From positions 1,808,362 through 1,872,361 of the forward strand of contig NZ_BROD01000001.1 in NCBI RefSeq assembly GCF_024345225.1: 64,000 bases of DNA. Reading direction: 5' to 3'. Origin of the DNA: Clostridium sp. TW13 (GTDB taxonomy: Bacteria; Bacillota; Clostridia; Clostridiales; Clostridiaceae). The notes under the pieces were generated by a model, which saw nothing but the letters and a program-made list of their open reading frames with translations, was not told where the DNA came from and did no database searches. Made by a program: the position numbers and the translations under genes. Shown here piece by piece: positions 53,996 to 63,163 of the stretch (its first letter is position 1; each line of letters begins with the position of its first letter).

Positions 53996-55123
53996 CTATT
54001 TGGTTATAATTTCTTTTATATATTCAGTTAACTCTTTTGCAGCTTTTTTATGTGATAATACTCCTGGATGACATCTTGAACCTACAGTTTCATCTGTTGT
54101 ATTGGGAAGCTGAAAAACTGATACCCTTTTATCACTTGTCTCTTTGATATAAGTATCAACTGCTCTATAAATTGCTGGCATAATTGGTGTGCCTAACATT
54201 CCATATACCCATACTATATGTGCATTTTTATTATATTTTCTAAGTTTAGCAAGAAAAATAACTACTGCACCTTCAAAAGCTTTTAAATCTTCTTCATTTG
54301 GAGTTCCATCTTCATTTAATCTTTGTTTATGAATCTCTCCTGTTTCTTCATCCTTCCATTCTGGTGAGTTGAAAGCTCCTGCATCATTAGTCCCCAAATT
54401 AACTACTACAACATTGGGCTGCCAAGAAGCAAAATCATTTTGTTTAAATGCTCCTAAAGATTCATTTTTTTCTCCAGTAAGAAGCCCACAAACCTTATCA
54501 TAGTATTCTGGAATGTTATAATGAGGATTGTTGTCCCAACTTGTTAACACTCCCCATCCACTCTGGGATATAACTCTATATTCTGCATTTAAAGCTTCTG
54601 CTGTGATGAAAGTATAATTTCTTATAGCACTAAACCACATAGAAATCCAGTCTTCTTCAGGCTTAGCCCCTACAGTTCCTTCTCCTGAAGTAATACTATC
54701 ACCTATAAATTCAATTTTATATGGCTTTTCTTCAATAGGTAAAAATTCACCATCAAATTTTACTGCATGTATCTTTAGCGAACAGCTCTCATCTCCGTTC
54801 ATAGCTTGAACATCTCTTACAATACGAATATTTTTGGTTTCATTTTCGTTCATACCTCTAAATACACATACCCAATATCTACCCGCAGTTAACATCTGCC
54901 TGCTTACAACTGCAGAATTGACAAGTATGCTGATCCAAGGTTCATAAATATCATAATCTACTTCAACCTCAAGCCACAGTTCTGAACCCTTTGCATTTAA
55001 TTCAATAGCACTTCCTGTCCAAAACAACGTAAGTGGTGATAATTCACCTGTTGTTCTACCATGAACCTTTAAATAGTTAATATCAGATAATTCGTATAAC
55101 TTTAGTTTTTCATTTTCTTTCAT
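53996..55123 (-). CDS. CE2-like SGNH carbohydrate esterase
   Basis: Protein of 375 aa. Residues ~20-125 form a beta-rich domain as in family CE2 (LTLFWTGSAIELNAKGSELWLEVEVDYD). The SGNH hydrolase follows: GDSITSGEG with nucleophile Ser143, Gly in SGWGVLTSWDN, NLGTNDAG near 235 and the catalytic His in RCHPGVLSH near 352. CE2 enzymes remove acetyl groups from xylan or mannan. No signal peptide, so it probably works inside on imported oligosaccharides. AGGAGG precedes the ATG. Third gene of the mannanase operon. Confidence 0.85.
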   Translation of the reverse strand: MKENEKLKLYELSDINYLKVHGRTTGELSPLTLFWTGSAIELNAKGSELWLEVEVDYDIYEPWISILVNSAVVSRQMLTAGRYWVCVFRGMNENETKNIRIVRDVQAMNGDESCSLKIHAVKFDGEFLPIEEKPYKIEFIGDSITSGEGTVGAKPEEDWISMWFSAIRNYTFITAEALNAEYRVISQSGWGVLTSWDNNPHYNIPEYYDKVCGLLTGEKNESLGAFKQNDFASWQPNVVVVNLGTNDAGAFNSPEWKDEETGEIHKQRLNEDGTPNEEDLKAFEGAVVIFLAKLRKYNKNAHIVWVYGMLGTPIMPAIYRAVDTYIKETSDKRVSVFQLPNTTDETVGSRCHPGVLSHKKAAKELTEYIKEIITK

Positions 55124-55142
55124 TATATTTTTCCTCCTAATT

Positions 55143-56942
55143 TTACATCTGTAATTTTTTTAATTTGTAAAATTCACCTTTTTGCTCCATTAGCTCATCA
55201 TAGGTACCAAATTCCTGAAGACCACCATTGCCAATGACTGCAATTTTATCTGCATTTCTAATAGTTGATAATCTATGTGCAACAACTAAGGTAGTTCTAC
55301 CTTTTACAAGACTTTCAATAGATTGTTGTATATTCTTTTCTGAAACACTGTCTAAGGCAGATGTAGCCTCATCAAGAATAAGTATTTTAGGTTTTCTTAC
55401 AAAAGCTCTTGCTATACTAACTCTCTGTCGTTGTCCCCCAGAAAGATTTCTCCCATGTTCAGTTAGTTTTGTATTTAAACCATCTGGTAAAGATTCTACT
55501 AGTTCCTCTAAATTTGCAGCCTTGATTATTTCATTTAATTCCTCATCTGAAATATCATTTGTTCCATAAATAATATTTTCTCTAATAGTGTCTGAAAATA
55601 AAATAGCATTTTGAGGAACAACTGCAATATGTGAACGATAGCTTTGTAAATTAAGATTTTTAATATCTTCACCATCAATTAAAACCTGTCCATTAGTAGT
55701 TTGAAAAAATCCAATAACGAGATTTAAGATTGTTGATTTTCCTGCTCCTGAAGCACCAACAAAAGCTATTGTCTCTCCTGGCTTTATAGAAAAACTTAAA
55801 TTTTCTAAAACAGGAACTTCGCTGTCTTTGTATCTAAAGTCTACATTTTTAAATATAATCTCCCCAGTAACATTCTTAATTTTCTTTTTCTTATTATTGT
55901 TTTCTATATCATTACATAGTAATATATCTCCTACAGAATTCACAGACTCTAACCCCTTAGCAATAATAGGCAACAAAGTAATAACATTAGAAACCTGCAT
56001 AACTACAGAACTGAAATAAGTCTGATACATCACTACTTCACCTATTGTTATATATTTTTTAGCTGCTAAATATCCAGTAAACCCAAGACAAATAACTTGA
56101 AATACTTGAAATGCAACCCAACTTATAGATGAAAAATAGGATTGTATTATATCTAGCTTCAAGCCCTTTTTAGCTACGTTACTTAATTGGTTATTCATCT
56201 TTTCAGTTTCTTGCTTTTCTAACGCATGGGCTCTTGTAACAGGGATTAATTCAACCATTTCTATTACACGAACAGAGGTCTCTTCCATCTCTCTCCTATA
56301 CTCTTTATTATATTTCTTAATCTTACCTCTAAAAACAACCATAATAATCACTGCTACAGGTATTGTTGCAATAAAAAATAGGAATACAGTCAAACTCTTA
56401 AAAATAACAATACCTAATGCAACAGCTATATTTAATATAATGCTCAATATAGTTATAAAAATCTGTGCTGACAAATTTTCAATCTGTTCCACATCGCGCA
56501 TAATCTTAGACTGTAATCTTCCAGACTGCATCTCATTGTGATATGCAATTGAAAGTTGTTGTAATTTCTTCACAATTGAACTTCTAAGATCTCTTTCTAT
56601 ATTTCTTATTGCCTTTGCATATAGAACTGTATGTACATAGTTTGTGGGCACATTTTGTACAACTACAATTATCATAATAATTACATTGATTAATATTACT
56701 TTAACTGCATCTTTATCTCCATTTGTTGCTGTATTTATTATATTTGAAGTTACAATCGGTAAAATCCATACAGGACAATGTTTTATTACAAAAAACACTA
56801 ATGAAAAAAACAACTGCAGATAATGTCCTTTATACAAACCAATAAGAGTTTTTAACGTGTGATTCTTATTACGTCTGAAGATTTCTAAAAGTGCTTCTTC
56901 TTCTGGTTCTAATCTATCATTTTCTTTAATCTCTTCTATCAC
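55143..56942 (-). CDS. ABC exporter half-transporter (membrane and ATPase fused)
   Basis: Protein of 599 aa. Six membrane helices lie within ~45-320. The ATPase follows at ~365-595: Walker A GASGAGKSTILN, Q-loop AVVPQNAIL, signature LSGGQRQRVSIARAF, Walker B ILILDEATSALDS and VVAHRLSTI. This is the MsbA/LmrA layout, usually an exporter, so it is an odd partner for sugar-degrading enzymes. The start is GTG 56942, in GGAGATGTAATAGTG. It begins 2 bp after the GH113 stop. Confidence 0.9.
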   Translation of the reverse strand: MIEEIKENDRLEPEEEALLEIFRRNKNHTLKTLIGLYKGHYLQLFFSLVFFVIKHCPVWILPIVTSNIINTATNGDKDAVKVILINVIIMIIVVVQNVPTNYVHTVLYAKAIRNIERDLRSSIVKKLQQLSIAYHNEMQSGRLQSKIMRDVEQIENLSAQIFITILSIILNIAVALGIVIFKSLTVFLFFIATIPVAVIIMVVFRGKIKKYNKEYRREMEETSVRVIEMVELIPVTRAHALEKQETEKMNNQLSNVAKKGLKLDIIQSYFSSISWVAFQVFQVICLGFTGYLAAKKYITIGEVVMYQTYFSSVVMQVSNVITLLPIIAKGLESVNSVGDILLCNDIENNNKKKKIKNVTGEIIFKNVDFRYKDSEVPVLENLSFSIKPGETIAFVGASGAGKSTILNLVIGFFQTTNGQVLIDGEDIKNLNLQSYRSHIAVVPQNAILFSDTIRENIIYGTNDISDEELNEIIKAANLEELVESLPDGLNTKLTEHGRNLSGGQRQRVSIARAFVRKPKILILDEATSALDSVSEKNIQQSIESLVKGRTTLVVAHRLSTIRNADKIAVIGNGGLQEFGTYDELMEQKGEFYKLKKLQM

Positions 56943-56944
56943 TA

Positions 56945-57886
56945 TTACATCTCCATATCATAATACTTCTTTATAACAATCTCTGCAGGTTTTCCGTATA
57001 CATCATAGCCTTTGTTACTTTCAGCTTTATTTAAGGAATACTGATTTCCTGCCCAATCCCACATTGCAAATCCAGATATCCACTCTCGCTTAAGTGCAGA
57101 TTCAAACATAGTTTCATACCAATTTGCCTGTTCTTCTAAATCTACAGATCCTTCAAGTCCCCAATCATTAGGAACTGCTGAAGATCCTTTTGTAGACATG
57201 CAGCCAGCCTCTGCAAAGAAAAATGGCTTATTGAATTTATTAACTACCTTTTCAATACGGTCTAGCTCCTTTTCCCAATCTTTAAGTGGATAATAACCAC
57301 TTGAAGATATTATATCCACACAATCCCACCATTTAACATTATGCTCTTGATATTTGTCAGTATTATAAGATACTAGTCCCTTATAAATTTCTCTAATATC
57401 ACTTATAAGCTTGCGCCATTCTTTTTCTCTACGTTCTGACATAACCATTTCGCAACCAGCAATGAACATTTCACAACCAGTCTTTTCAGCAATCCTAGCA
57501 TAGTGAAGCTGAAAATCCGTATAGGATTTAAACCAATTGGTCCATTTCGGTTCACAATGAACATCTTCATCAAAAAAATTAATATGAGCTCTCCATGTTC
57601 CATTTTTACAATTTGCTGTTGGTTTAAGAGCCACTCTAAGACCTATTTTCTTAGCGTAAGCTATTATATCTTCTAATTCTTCATCTGATACAGTTAAATT
57701 AGAAGTATAACAAATCTCTTCTGATTGAGGTGTATCTTGCAAACCATTAGGTACAAGAATTATAAAATTAATTCCTACTCTTTCCTTTAAGTTATCTAAG
57801 CTCTTATAAGTTTCTTTCTTCTTATAGCTTCCTCGTATTGCAAAAGGCGCAAAAGTAAAGCCTTTAATAAATTGCAATAAACTCAT
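56945..57886 (-). CDS. Endo-beta-mannanase-like glycoside hydrolase (GH113)
   Basis: Protein of 313 aa, a TIM barrel. The acid/base Glu146 is in FIAGCEMVMSER and the nucleophile Glu226 in FFFAEAGCMS; the barrel opens with FIKGFTFAPFAIRG and has ALKPTANCKNGTWR near 86. These fit GH113, whose members cut beta-1,4-mannan. There is no signal peptide, so the substrate is probably short oligomannoside in the cytoplasm. First gene of the operon, divergent from the AraC regulator at 131 bp. AAAGGGG precedes the ATG. Confidence 0.83.
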   Translation of the reverse strand: MSLLQFIKGFTFAPFAIRGSYKKKETYKSLDNLKERVGINFIILVPNGLQDTPQSEEICYTSNLTVSDEELEDIIAYAKKIGLRVALKPTANCKNGTWRAHINFFDEDVHCEPKWTNWFKSYTDFQLHYARIAEKTGCEMFIAGCEMVMSERREKEWRKLISDIREIYKGLVSYNTDKYQEHNVKWWDCVDIISSSGYYPLKDWEKELDRIEKVVNKFNKPFFFAEAGCMSTKGSSAVPNDWGLEGSVDLEEQANWYETMFESALKREWISGFAMWDWAGNQYSLNKAESNKGYDVYGKPAEIVIKKYYDMEM

Positions 57887-58016
57887 CCCCTTTAACTAGT
57901 AATATAATCTAATATTTTCGATTATTCCTTGTTTGTATATACTATACCAATTAACAATTGTATCTGATATAATACAATTGTTTAAAAATAGAACAAATCT
58001 ATTTTAGGAGGATTCT

Positions 58017-58907
58017 ATGAATTATTTATTTGAAGAAAGTAATATTTTAACTTCACCATATGAAGCATTTTTATTTGATACCAAGCACAATAATTTCCCA
58101 ATAAAAGCCCATTGGCATTATTTCATGGAAATTATATTCATGCTTAAAGGAACTGCCATAATCAATTGTAATAATGAAGAATATATATTAGAACCTGGTG
58201 ATTTAATCTTATTTCACCCAAGAGCAGTACATTCAATTTTTACTGCTTCACAAGAACCACTAAGATATGATGTGCTAAAATTTGATATAGATAATTTGAA
58301 TATAACTAGCAGCCATACTCCAAAACTGAGTTCAATTTTTAGATATGCAATAGATGATAGCTGTGCTCCTGTTTTTCTCCCTTCAGAAGTTTTTAAAAAC
58401 TTTTTATTAGAAAACTTATTTAGTAGCTGCATCGAGGAAATAACAAATAAAGATTATGGGTATGATATTCGCTTACAAGCTTTAATATCATCCTTATTAA
58501 TCGAAATACTTAGAATATGGAGAAAGAATGGATTTAATATTAATGAATCCGTCTTAATAGCTGATGATTCAGACTCATTGTATACGATTTTACAATATAT
58601 AGATAAACATTCCCATGAATGTTTGAAGGTAGAATCCTTAGCAGAAAAATGCCATATGAGCTATTCATACTTTGCTAAAAAATTTCACGAATTATATGGA
58701 CAATCTTGTAAGGATTATATTGAATTTATTAGATTAAGTAAGGTTAAAGATTTACTGCTATTTACAAACTTTGACCTTAACTACATAAGTCAAGAAACAG
58801 GCTTTGCTGATTGCAGCCATTTAATACGTACTTTCAAAAAAAAGACAGGCGTAACGCCAAAGCAGTTCCGTATACAGCACACTATAAATCAGGATAATTT
58901 TAAATAA
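58017..58907 (+). CDS. AraC-family regulator with cupin sensor
   Basis: Protein of 296 aa. The N-terminal cupin (~15-110) has the metal/sugar pocket pattern AHWHYFMEIIFMLKGTAII and LEPGDLILFHPRAVHSI. The C-terminal AraC DNA-binding pair (~195-290) includes LKVESLAEKCHMSYSYFAKKFHELYGQSCKDYIEF and FADCSHLIRTFKKKTGVTPKQFR. Such regulators answer to sugars. Divergent to the GH113 operon, which it most likely activates. AGGAGG precedes the ATG. Confidence 0.9.
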   Translation: MNYLFEESNILTSPYEAFLFDTKHNNFPIKAHWHYFMEIIFMLKGTAIINCNNEEYILEPGDLILFHPRAVHSIFTASQEPLRYDVLKFDIDNLNITSSHTPKLSSIFRYAIDDSCAPVFLPSEVFKNFLLENLFSSCIEEITNKDYGYDIRLQALISSLLIEILRIWRKNGFNINESVLIADDSDSLYTILQYIDKHSHECLKVESLAEKCHMSYSYFAKKFHELYGQSCKDYIEFIRLSKVKDLLLFTNFDLNYISQETGFADCSHLIRTFKKKTGVTPKQFRIQHTINQDNFK

Positions 58908-58959
58908 TCATAGATAATTAGAAAATGTGCTATCATCATCCTTTCTAATCATCTATGAT
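58907..58959. terminator. Two-part hairpin between converging genes
   Basis: ATCATAGAT-A-ATTAGAAA pairs with TTTCTAAT-C-ATCTATGAT around a 17-nt loop, between the AraC gene and the serine hydrolase. It can stop both directions. Confidence 0.6.
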
Positions 58960-58987
58960 ATTAAATCACCATATATATATTTTTTTC

Positions 58988-59947
58988 TTAATTTATTGCC
59001 ATTAAAATTTGCTCTGCAATATCTCCATAAGATTTGCTTTGCGGAGATGGTGTTGCTTGAATCACAATAATTAGCTGTTCTTCTGGATACACATTAACTT
59101 CTTGTCCACCATAACCACGGCAAGCATATCCACCATCAAAAAGCCACCAAAGATAGCCGTACCCAGAGCTTGCTGTACTAGGAAATATCGCCTGCTTTAC
59201 ATAATTCTCTGATACAATTCTCTTTCCTTGAAAAACCCCATTATTCAAAAACAGTAGACCTATTTTAGCTAAATCTCTAGCAGATAAATCTGAATTTTCC
59301 TCACCTTTCATAACTGTATATGATACATTATCAGCACTTTGGGACCAGATCCCACTAGTAATTTCTAGAGGTTTATATAAAAATTCATTACAAATTTCAT
59401 ATGCTGTTTTCCCAGCTGCATTGCTTATTATTGCTGAAAGAAGAATAACATCCCACTCTTTGTACTGGAATTTATTTCCTGGGTAATTTTCCATTGCAAT
59501 ATCTGAAATATGTGAAATCCAGTTGCCTGATCTCATCATCTGCATCATCATTGGGCAATGATAATGAACTCCTCCATCCCAATATATCCCAGATGACATA
59601 GTAAGTAAATCTCTTATTGTTATTGCTTTATGATAGGGATGCTCCCCTTGATTAAATTCTTTAAGATATTTACTAATATGTTCATCAATACTCTTTATTA
59701 TTCCTTTATCAATACAAATTCCTAATGTAATGGATAAAATACTTTTCCATATAGATTTGATATTATTTCGGCTATTTGCATTAAACTTATTATAATAATG
59801 CTCAAATATTATTTTTTCATTTTTTATTACCAGAACACTGTTTATAAGTCTATAATGTTTTTGCTTTATGTAATCATCAATGTTATTTAATATTTCCTCA
59901 TTCATTCCCTCAGCTTTTGGAGTTGAAATCTTCCAACCGTAACTCAT
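58988..59947 (-). CDS. Serine hydrolase of the class C beta-lactamase fold (cassette 2)
   Basis: Protein of 319 aa, no signal peptide. SxxK is seen as SIWKSILS near residue 66, the YxN-like point near YPGNKFQYKEWD, and the C-terminal part YGYLWWLFDGGYACRGYGGQ mirrors cassette 1 (SYGYLWWVIDNKEHIYAAMGDGG). Its ATG overlaps the stop of the UvrA-like gene in ATGA, exactly as in cassette 1. The two hydrolases are homologous but clearly diverged, so the pairing is old. Confidence 0.82.
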   Translation of the reverse strand: MSYGWKISTPKAEGMNEEILNNIDDYIKQKHYRLINSVLVIKNEKIIFEHYYNKFNANSRNNIKSIWKSILSITLGICIDKGIIKSIDEHISKYLKEFNQGEHPYHKAITIRDLLTMSSGIYWDGGVHYHCPMMMQMMRSGNWISHISDIAMENYPGNKFQYKEWDVILLSAIISNAAGKTAYEICNEFLYKPLEITSGIWSQSADNVSYTVMKGEENSDLSARDLAKIGLLFLNNGVFQGKRIVSENYVKQAIFPSTASSGYGYLWWLFDGGYACRGYGGQEVNVYPEEQLIIVIQATPSPQSKSYGDIAEQILMAIN

Positions 59948-62310
59948 TGTAAGTACCTGCCTATAATAGATTTATTATTTTCTTTTAATTCTTCTGGAGT
60001 ACCTGTAGCAATTATATATCCCCCATCACTACCACCACCAGGGCCTAGTTCAATTATATAATCACAATTACTAAGAACTATAGGATCATGTTCTGTGATT
60101 ATAATAGTATTGCCATTATTTCCGAGTTTCTGAAGCAAATTAATAAGCTTCTCAGTATCATCAAAAGACAATCCAGTTGTTGGTTCATCTAAAATATATA
60201 CACTGTTCTTACTCTGTCTCTTTCCAAGCTCCTTAGCAAGTTTTATTCTCTGAGCTTCACCTCCAGAAATAGTAGGTGTTTGTTGACCCAGCTTTAAATA
60301 ACCTAATCCAACCTGAGATAATATTGAAAGCATATTATATATAGGTTTATCAATATCTCTGAAAAAATCTACTGCTTCCAAAACACTCATTGCAAGAATT
60401 TCTCTAATATTCTTCCCCTTAAGCTTAACTTCCATTGCTTCTTCAACAAAACCTGTTCCACCACAACTTTCACATTCAAGGTCAATGAAATTACCATATC
60501 CAACATGATAATGAACTACTCCATCACCTTTACACACCCTGCATCCCCCTTGAGAATTAACACTGAATAAGCCTTCTTTATATCCATTTTCCTTAGCTTC
60601 ATCAGTATTGGCAAGAAGTTTTCTAATTCTATCAAAAATTCCAACATAAGTTGCAGGACAGGAAGTTCTGCTTCTTCCTATAGCTTTTTGATCAACTACA
60701 ACACACTTACCTATATTCTCTATTCCTTTAATAGCAACATCACTATAGTTTTCATAAGCTTTATCCTCATCATCCTCTTGCTCACCTATAAACTTAGTTT
60801 TCAAAAGCTCCTTTAATTTTGGAACCAGAGTATCTGCAATAAGACTTGATTTTCCGCTACCTGAAACACCTGCAACTCCAATGATAAGACCCAATGGAAA
60901 ATCTACAGTTATATTATGCAGGTTATGAAGACTTGCATTTTCTAATGTAAGGATTTTATCTACATTAATAGGTTTATATTCTGTCTTAACAGTAAACTTC
61001 TTACTTCCAGCTAAGTATGGAGCTGTTTTGGAATTGTTGCAGGTCATAAACTCATCCAATGTTCCTTGAAATACTCTCTGACCTCCATATATACCTGCAT
61101 TTGGACCTATATCAATAATATAATCTGCTGCTTTCATAAAATTTTCATCATGCTCAACTGCTACAACAGTATTCCCTCTGCATACTAAATTTTTAATTAT
61201 GCTTATAAGTTTTTCCTTTTCAACCTCATGTAACCCAATTGTAGGCTCATCAAAAATAAATATTATAGAATCCATTTCAGCAATTATAAATGAAGCTAAA
61301 AATAATCTCTGTATTTCTCCACCAGAAAGGGTTGGAACAGGACGGGAAAGTGATAAATGATGCAATCCAACATCCACCATACATTCAAGTTTTATTATTA
61401 TATCATTCAATAGATTAGATCCAAGTGAGATATCCTTTTGTAATTTTAGATAATTTAGCAAATCTTTAATATGCATGTTTTCTAAATCAGCAATAGTTTT
61501 ACCACCAACAGTCGTATGAATTGCCTGTTGACCAAGACCTGTTCCACCACATTTAGGACAACTAACATAAGTTAAACTTCCATCTTCAGTTAATAAATAC
61601 TTCAACCTACTGCTTGGACTATTTATAACTTGCATTATCCATTGCATAAACCCCGGAAAAGCAGTCTTACCACCATCACCATACTTCAAAGCATTGAATT
61701 GTTCTTCAGATAAAGTACTAGTCTTTTGATTTATAGAAACTCCATAATATTTACAAAATGAATCCATCATTTTTCTTGTAGTTCCACGTTTAGCAAGTTC
61801 AAAAACCAACTCATCTATAGCCTTTGATCTATTACCAAAAAGCTTTTCTTCATCTATTTTATATATTTGCCCCTTACCTAAACACTTAACACACATTCCT
61901 TTAGGAGAATTCTTCTGAAACATCTCCATAGAAAGTGGAATTCCATCATCAAACGCTTCATTACGCTTACCAAATGTAGAAAAGAATATAGCAAGCATGT
62001 TACTAATTTTGGTACGAGTTCCAACAGTACTTCTTGGATTTGACTGACGAATTATCCTCTGTTCAACAGCAACTGTAGGTGACAACCCAGTAATACTTTG
62101 AAAACTTGAAGCAGTATCCACCATAAATTGTGTACCTGAAAACAAAAGATATCGTCTTTTCCCCTCTTCATACAAAGTATCAAAAGCAAGACTAGACTTT
62201 CCACTTCCAGAAACACCTGTAATAACAGTAAGTTTGTTTTTAGGTATCCTAACATCTATATTTTTTAAATTATGAATTTTAGCACCTTTTATAGTAATGA
62301 AATCATCCAT
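59944..62310 (-). CDS. Short UvrA-like ABC ATPase (UvrA2/DrrC class, cassette 2)
   Basis: Protein of 788 aa. Walker A GVSGSGKSSLAFD (~32-44), DNA-contact region RQSNPRSTVGTRTKISNMLA, signature TLSGGEIQRLFLAS, Walker B IIFIFDEPTIGLHE, second Walker A GVSGSGKSSLIAD near 480, signature TISGGEAQRIKLAKEL. Zinc pairs CVKCLGKG, CPKCGGTG, CRVCKGDG and CESCGGTG are kept. It differs from cassette 1 by a longer N-terminal half (~25 aa). Base composition matches the host genes here, unlike cassette 1. No regulator gene adjoins. GAGGGG precedes the ATG. Confidence 0.9.
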   Translation of the reverse strand: MDDFITIKGAKIHNLKNIDVRIPKNKLTVITGVSGSGKSSLAFDTLYEEGKRRYLLFSGTQFMVDTASSFQSITGLSPTVAVEQRIIRQSNPRSTVGTRTKISNMLAIFFSTFGKRNEAFDDGIPLSMEMFQKNSPKGMCVKCLGKGQIYKIDEEKLFGNRSKAIDELVFELAKRGTTRKMMDSFCKYYGVSINQKTSTLSEEQFNALKYGDGGKTAFPGFMQWIMQVINSPSSRLKYLLTEDGSLTYVSCPKCGGTGLGQQAIHTTVGGKTIADLENMHIKDLLNYLKLQKDISLGSNLLNDIIIKLECMVDVGLHHLSLSRPVPTLSGGEIQRLFLASFIIAEMDSIIFIFDEPTIGLHEVEKEKLISIIKNLVCRGNTVVAVEHDENFMKAADYIIDIGPNAGIYGGQRVFQGTLDEFMTCNNSKTAPYLAGSKKFTVKTEYKPINVDKILTLENASLHNLHNITVDFPLGLIIGVAGVSGSGKSSLIADTLVPKLKELLKTKFIGEQEDDEDKAYENYSDVAIKGIENIGKCVVVDQKAIGRSRTSCPATYVGIFDRIRKLLANTDEAKENGYKEGLFSVNSQGGCRVCKGDGVVHYHVGYGNFIDLECESCGGTGFVEEAMEVKLKGKNIREILAMSVLEAVDFFRDIDKPIYNMLSILSQVGLGYLKLGQQTPTISGGEAQRIKLAKELGKRQSKNSVYILDEPTTGLSFDDTEKLINLLQKLGNNGNTIIITEHDPIVLSNCDYIIELGPGGGSDGGYIIATGTPEELKENNKSIIGRYLQ

Positions 62311-62461
62311 ATTTTCCCCTCACATCGCAATATAGTATAATATAATTGAACTCTTAATCTAAGTCTATTTCCATAAAGCATACTATAAATTGTACAAATA
62401 TTATATATAGCGTTCTTCACATTTGCTTACAATTATAATAAATTCAAAAATCATATGTTTA

Positions 62462-62956
62462 CTAAGCAACTCCTATAAATTCTACATCTATAACACTCCA
62501 TTTATTATTAACAACTTTTAGCTTTATTCTATATTTCTTAGCACCAAGAGGTGCATAGTATTTCCAACCTTCAAATACCATACCTGAGGAATCATCTGGA
62601 TATATGTCAGTAAACATCAACAATTCTCCATTTATCTTAAGTTCACTACGCTTATTTGCTAAGCCAATTCGTTGCAACTTAAACAGTGAAGCATTTAAAA
62701 CTGGTTTATTATATTTTTCAAAATATTCTATAACCTTTTTTCTCTCTTCATAGGTTGTATCAGTAAAATATATAGATTCCATGTCCAATATTATGTAATC
62801 TCTTAATTGATCTTTATCAGCTGTATGCATAGTGTCATAAGCTAAAATAATAGCATCTATTGATGCTGGTGTAGTAACTTCCGTATTTGTAGTTTTTATT
62901 AAAATATTATTAAATGCTAGACCTAATCCAACCATTAAGCTTAAAATAATATTCAT
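62462..62956 (-). CDS. Secreted or anchored protein of unknown function
   Basis: Protein of 164 aa starting MNIILSLMVGLGLAFNNILIKTTN, a signal or anchor. The mature part (DAIILAYDTMHTADKDQLRDY, then a helix ERKKVIEYFEKYNKPVLNASL and strands to EFIGVA) has the size of a nuclear-transport-factor-2-like fold, but that is only an impression from the alternating helix/strand pattern. ATG 62956 follows GGAAGTG; an earlier start at 62977 is inside that site. No family recognised. Confidence 0.6.
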   Translation of the reverse strand: MNIILSLMVGLGLAFNNILIKTTNTEVTTPASIDAIILAYDTMHTADKDQLRDYIILDMESIYFTDTTYEERKKVIEYFEKYNKPVLNASLFKLQRIGLANKRSELKINGELLMFTDIYPDDSSGMVFEGWKYYAPLGAKKYRIKLKVVNNKWSVIDVEFIGVA

Positions 62957-63026
62957 ATATACGTCACTTCCTATCATTAATATATTTTATTTTGATAAAA
63001 ATGACGTGATATTATTCTATTTACCA

Positions 63027-63163
63027 CTAACCAATTGCTGCTCTCATATCCTTGCATTTTTCGCTGTAACTACTATCATTTACATACTCAACTGTAAATT
63101 TTCCATCCTCAAACTCTTCATTACACTTACCAAATGTAGAAAAGAATATAGCAAGCATGTTAT
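63027..63163 (-). pseudogene. Stray uvrA-like fragment
   Basis: Reads NMLAIFFSTFGKCNEEFEDG then KFTVEYVNDSSYSEKCKDMR-AAIG and TAG. The first part matches cassette-2 UvrA (NMLAIFFSTFGKRNEAFDDG). At DNA level, 63103-63162 matches 61943-62002 in 57 of 60 positions. The junction lies exactly at the stop of the alpha/beta hydrolase gene. The fragment has no start. Confidence 0.6.
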
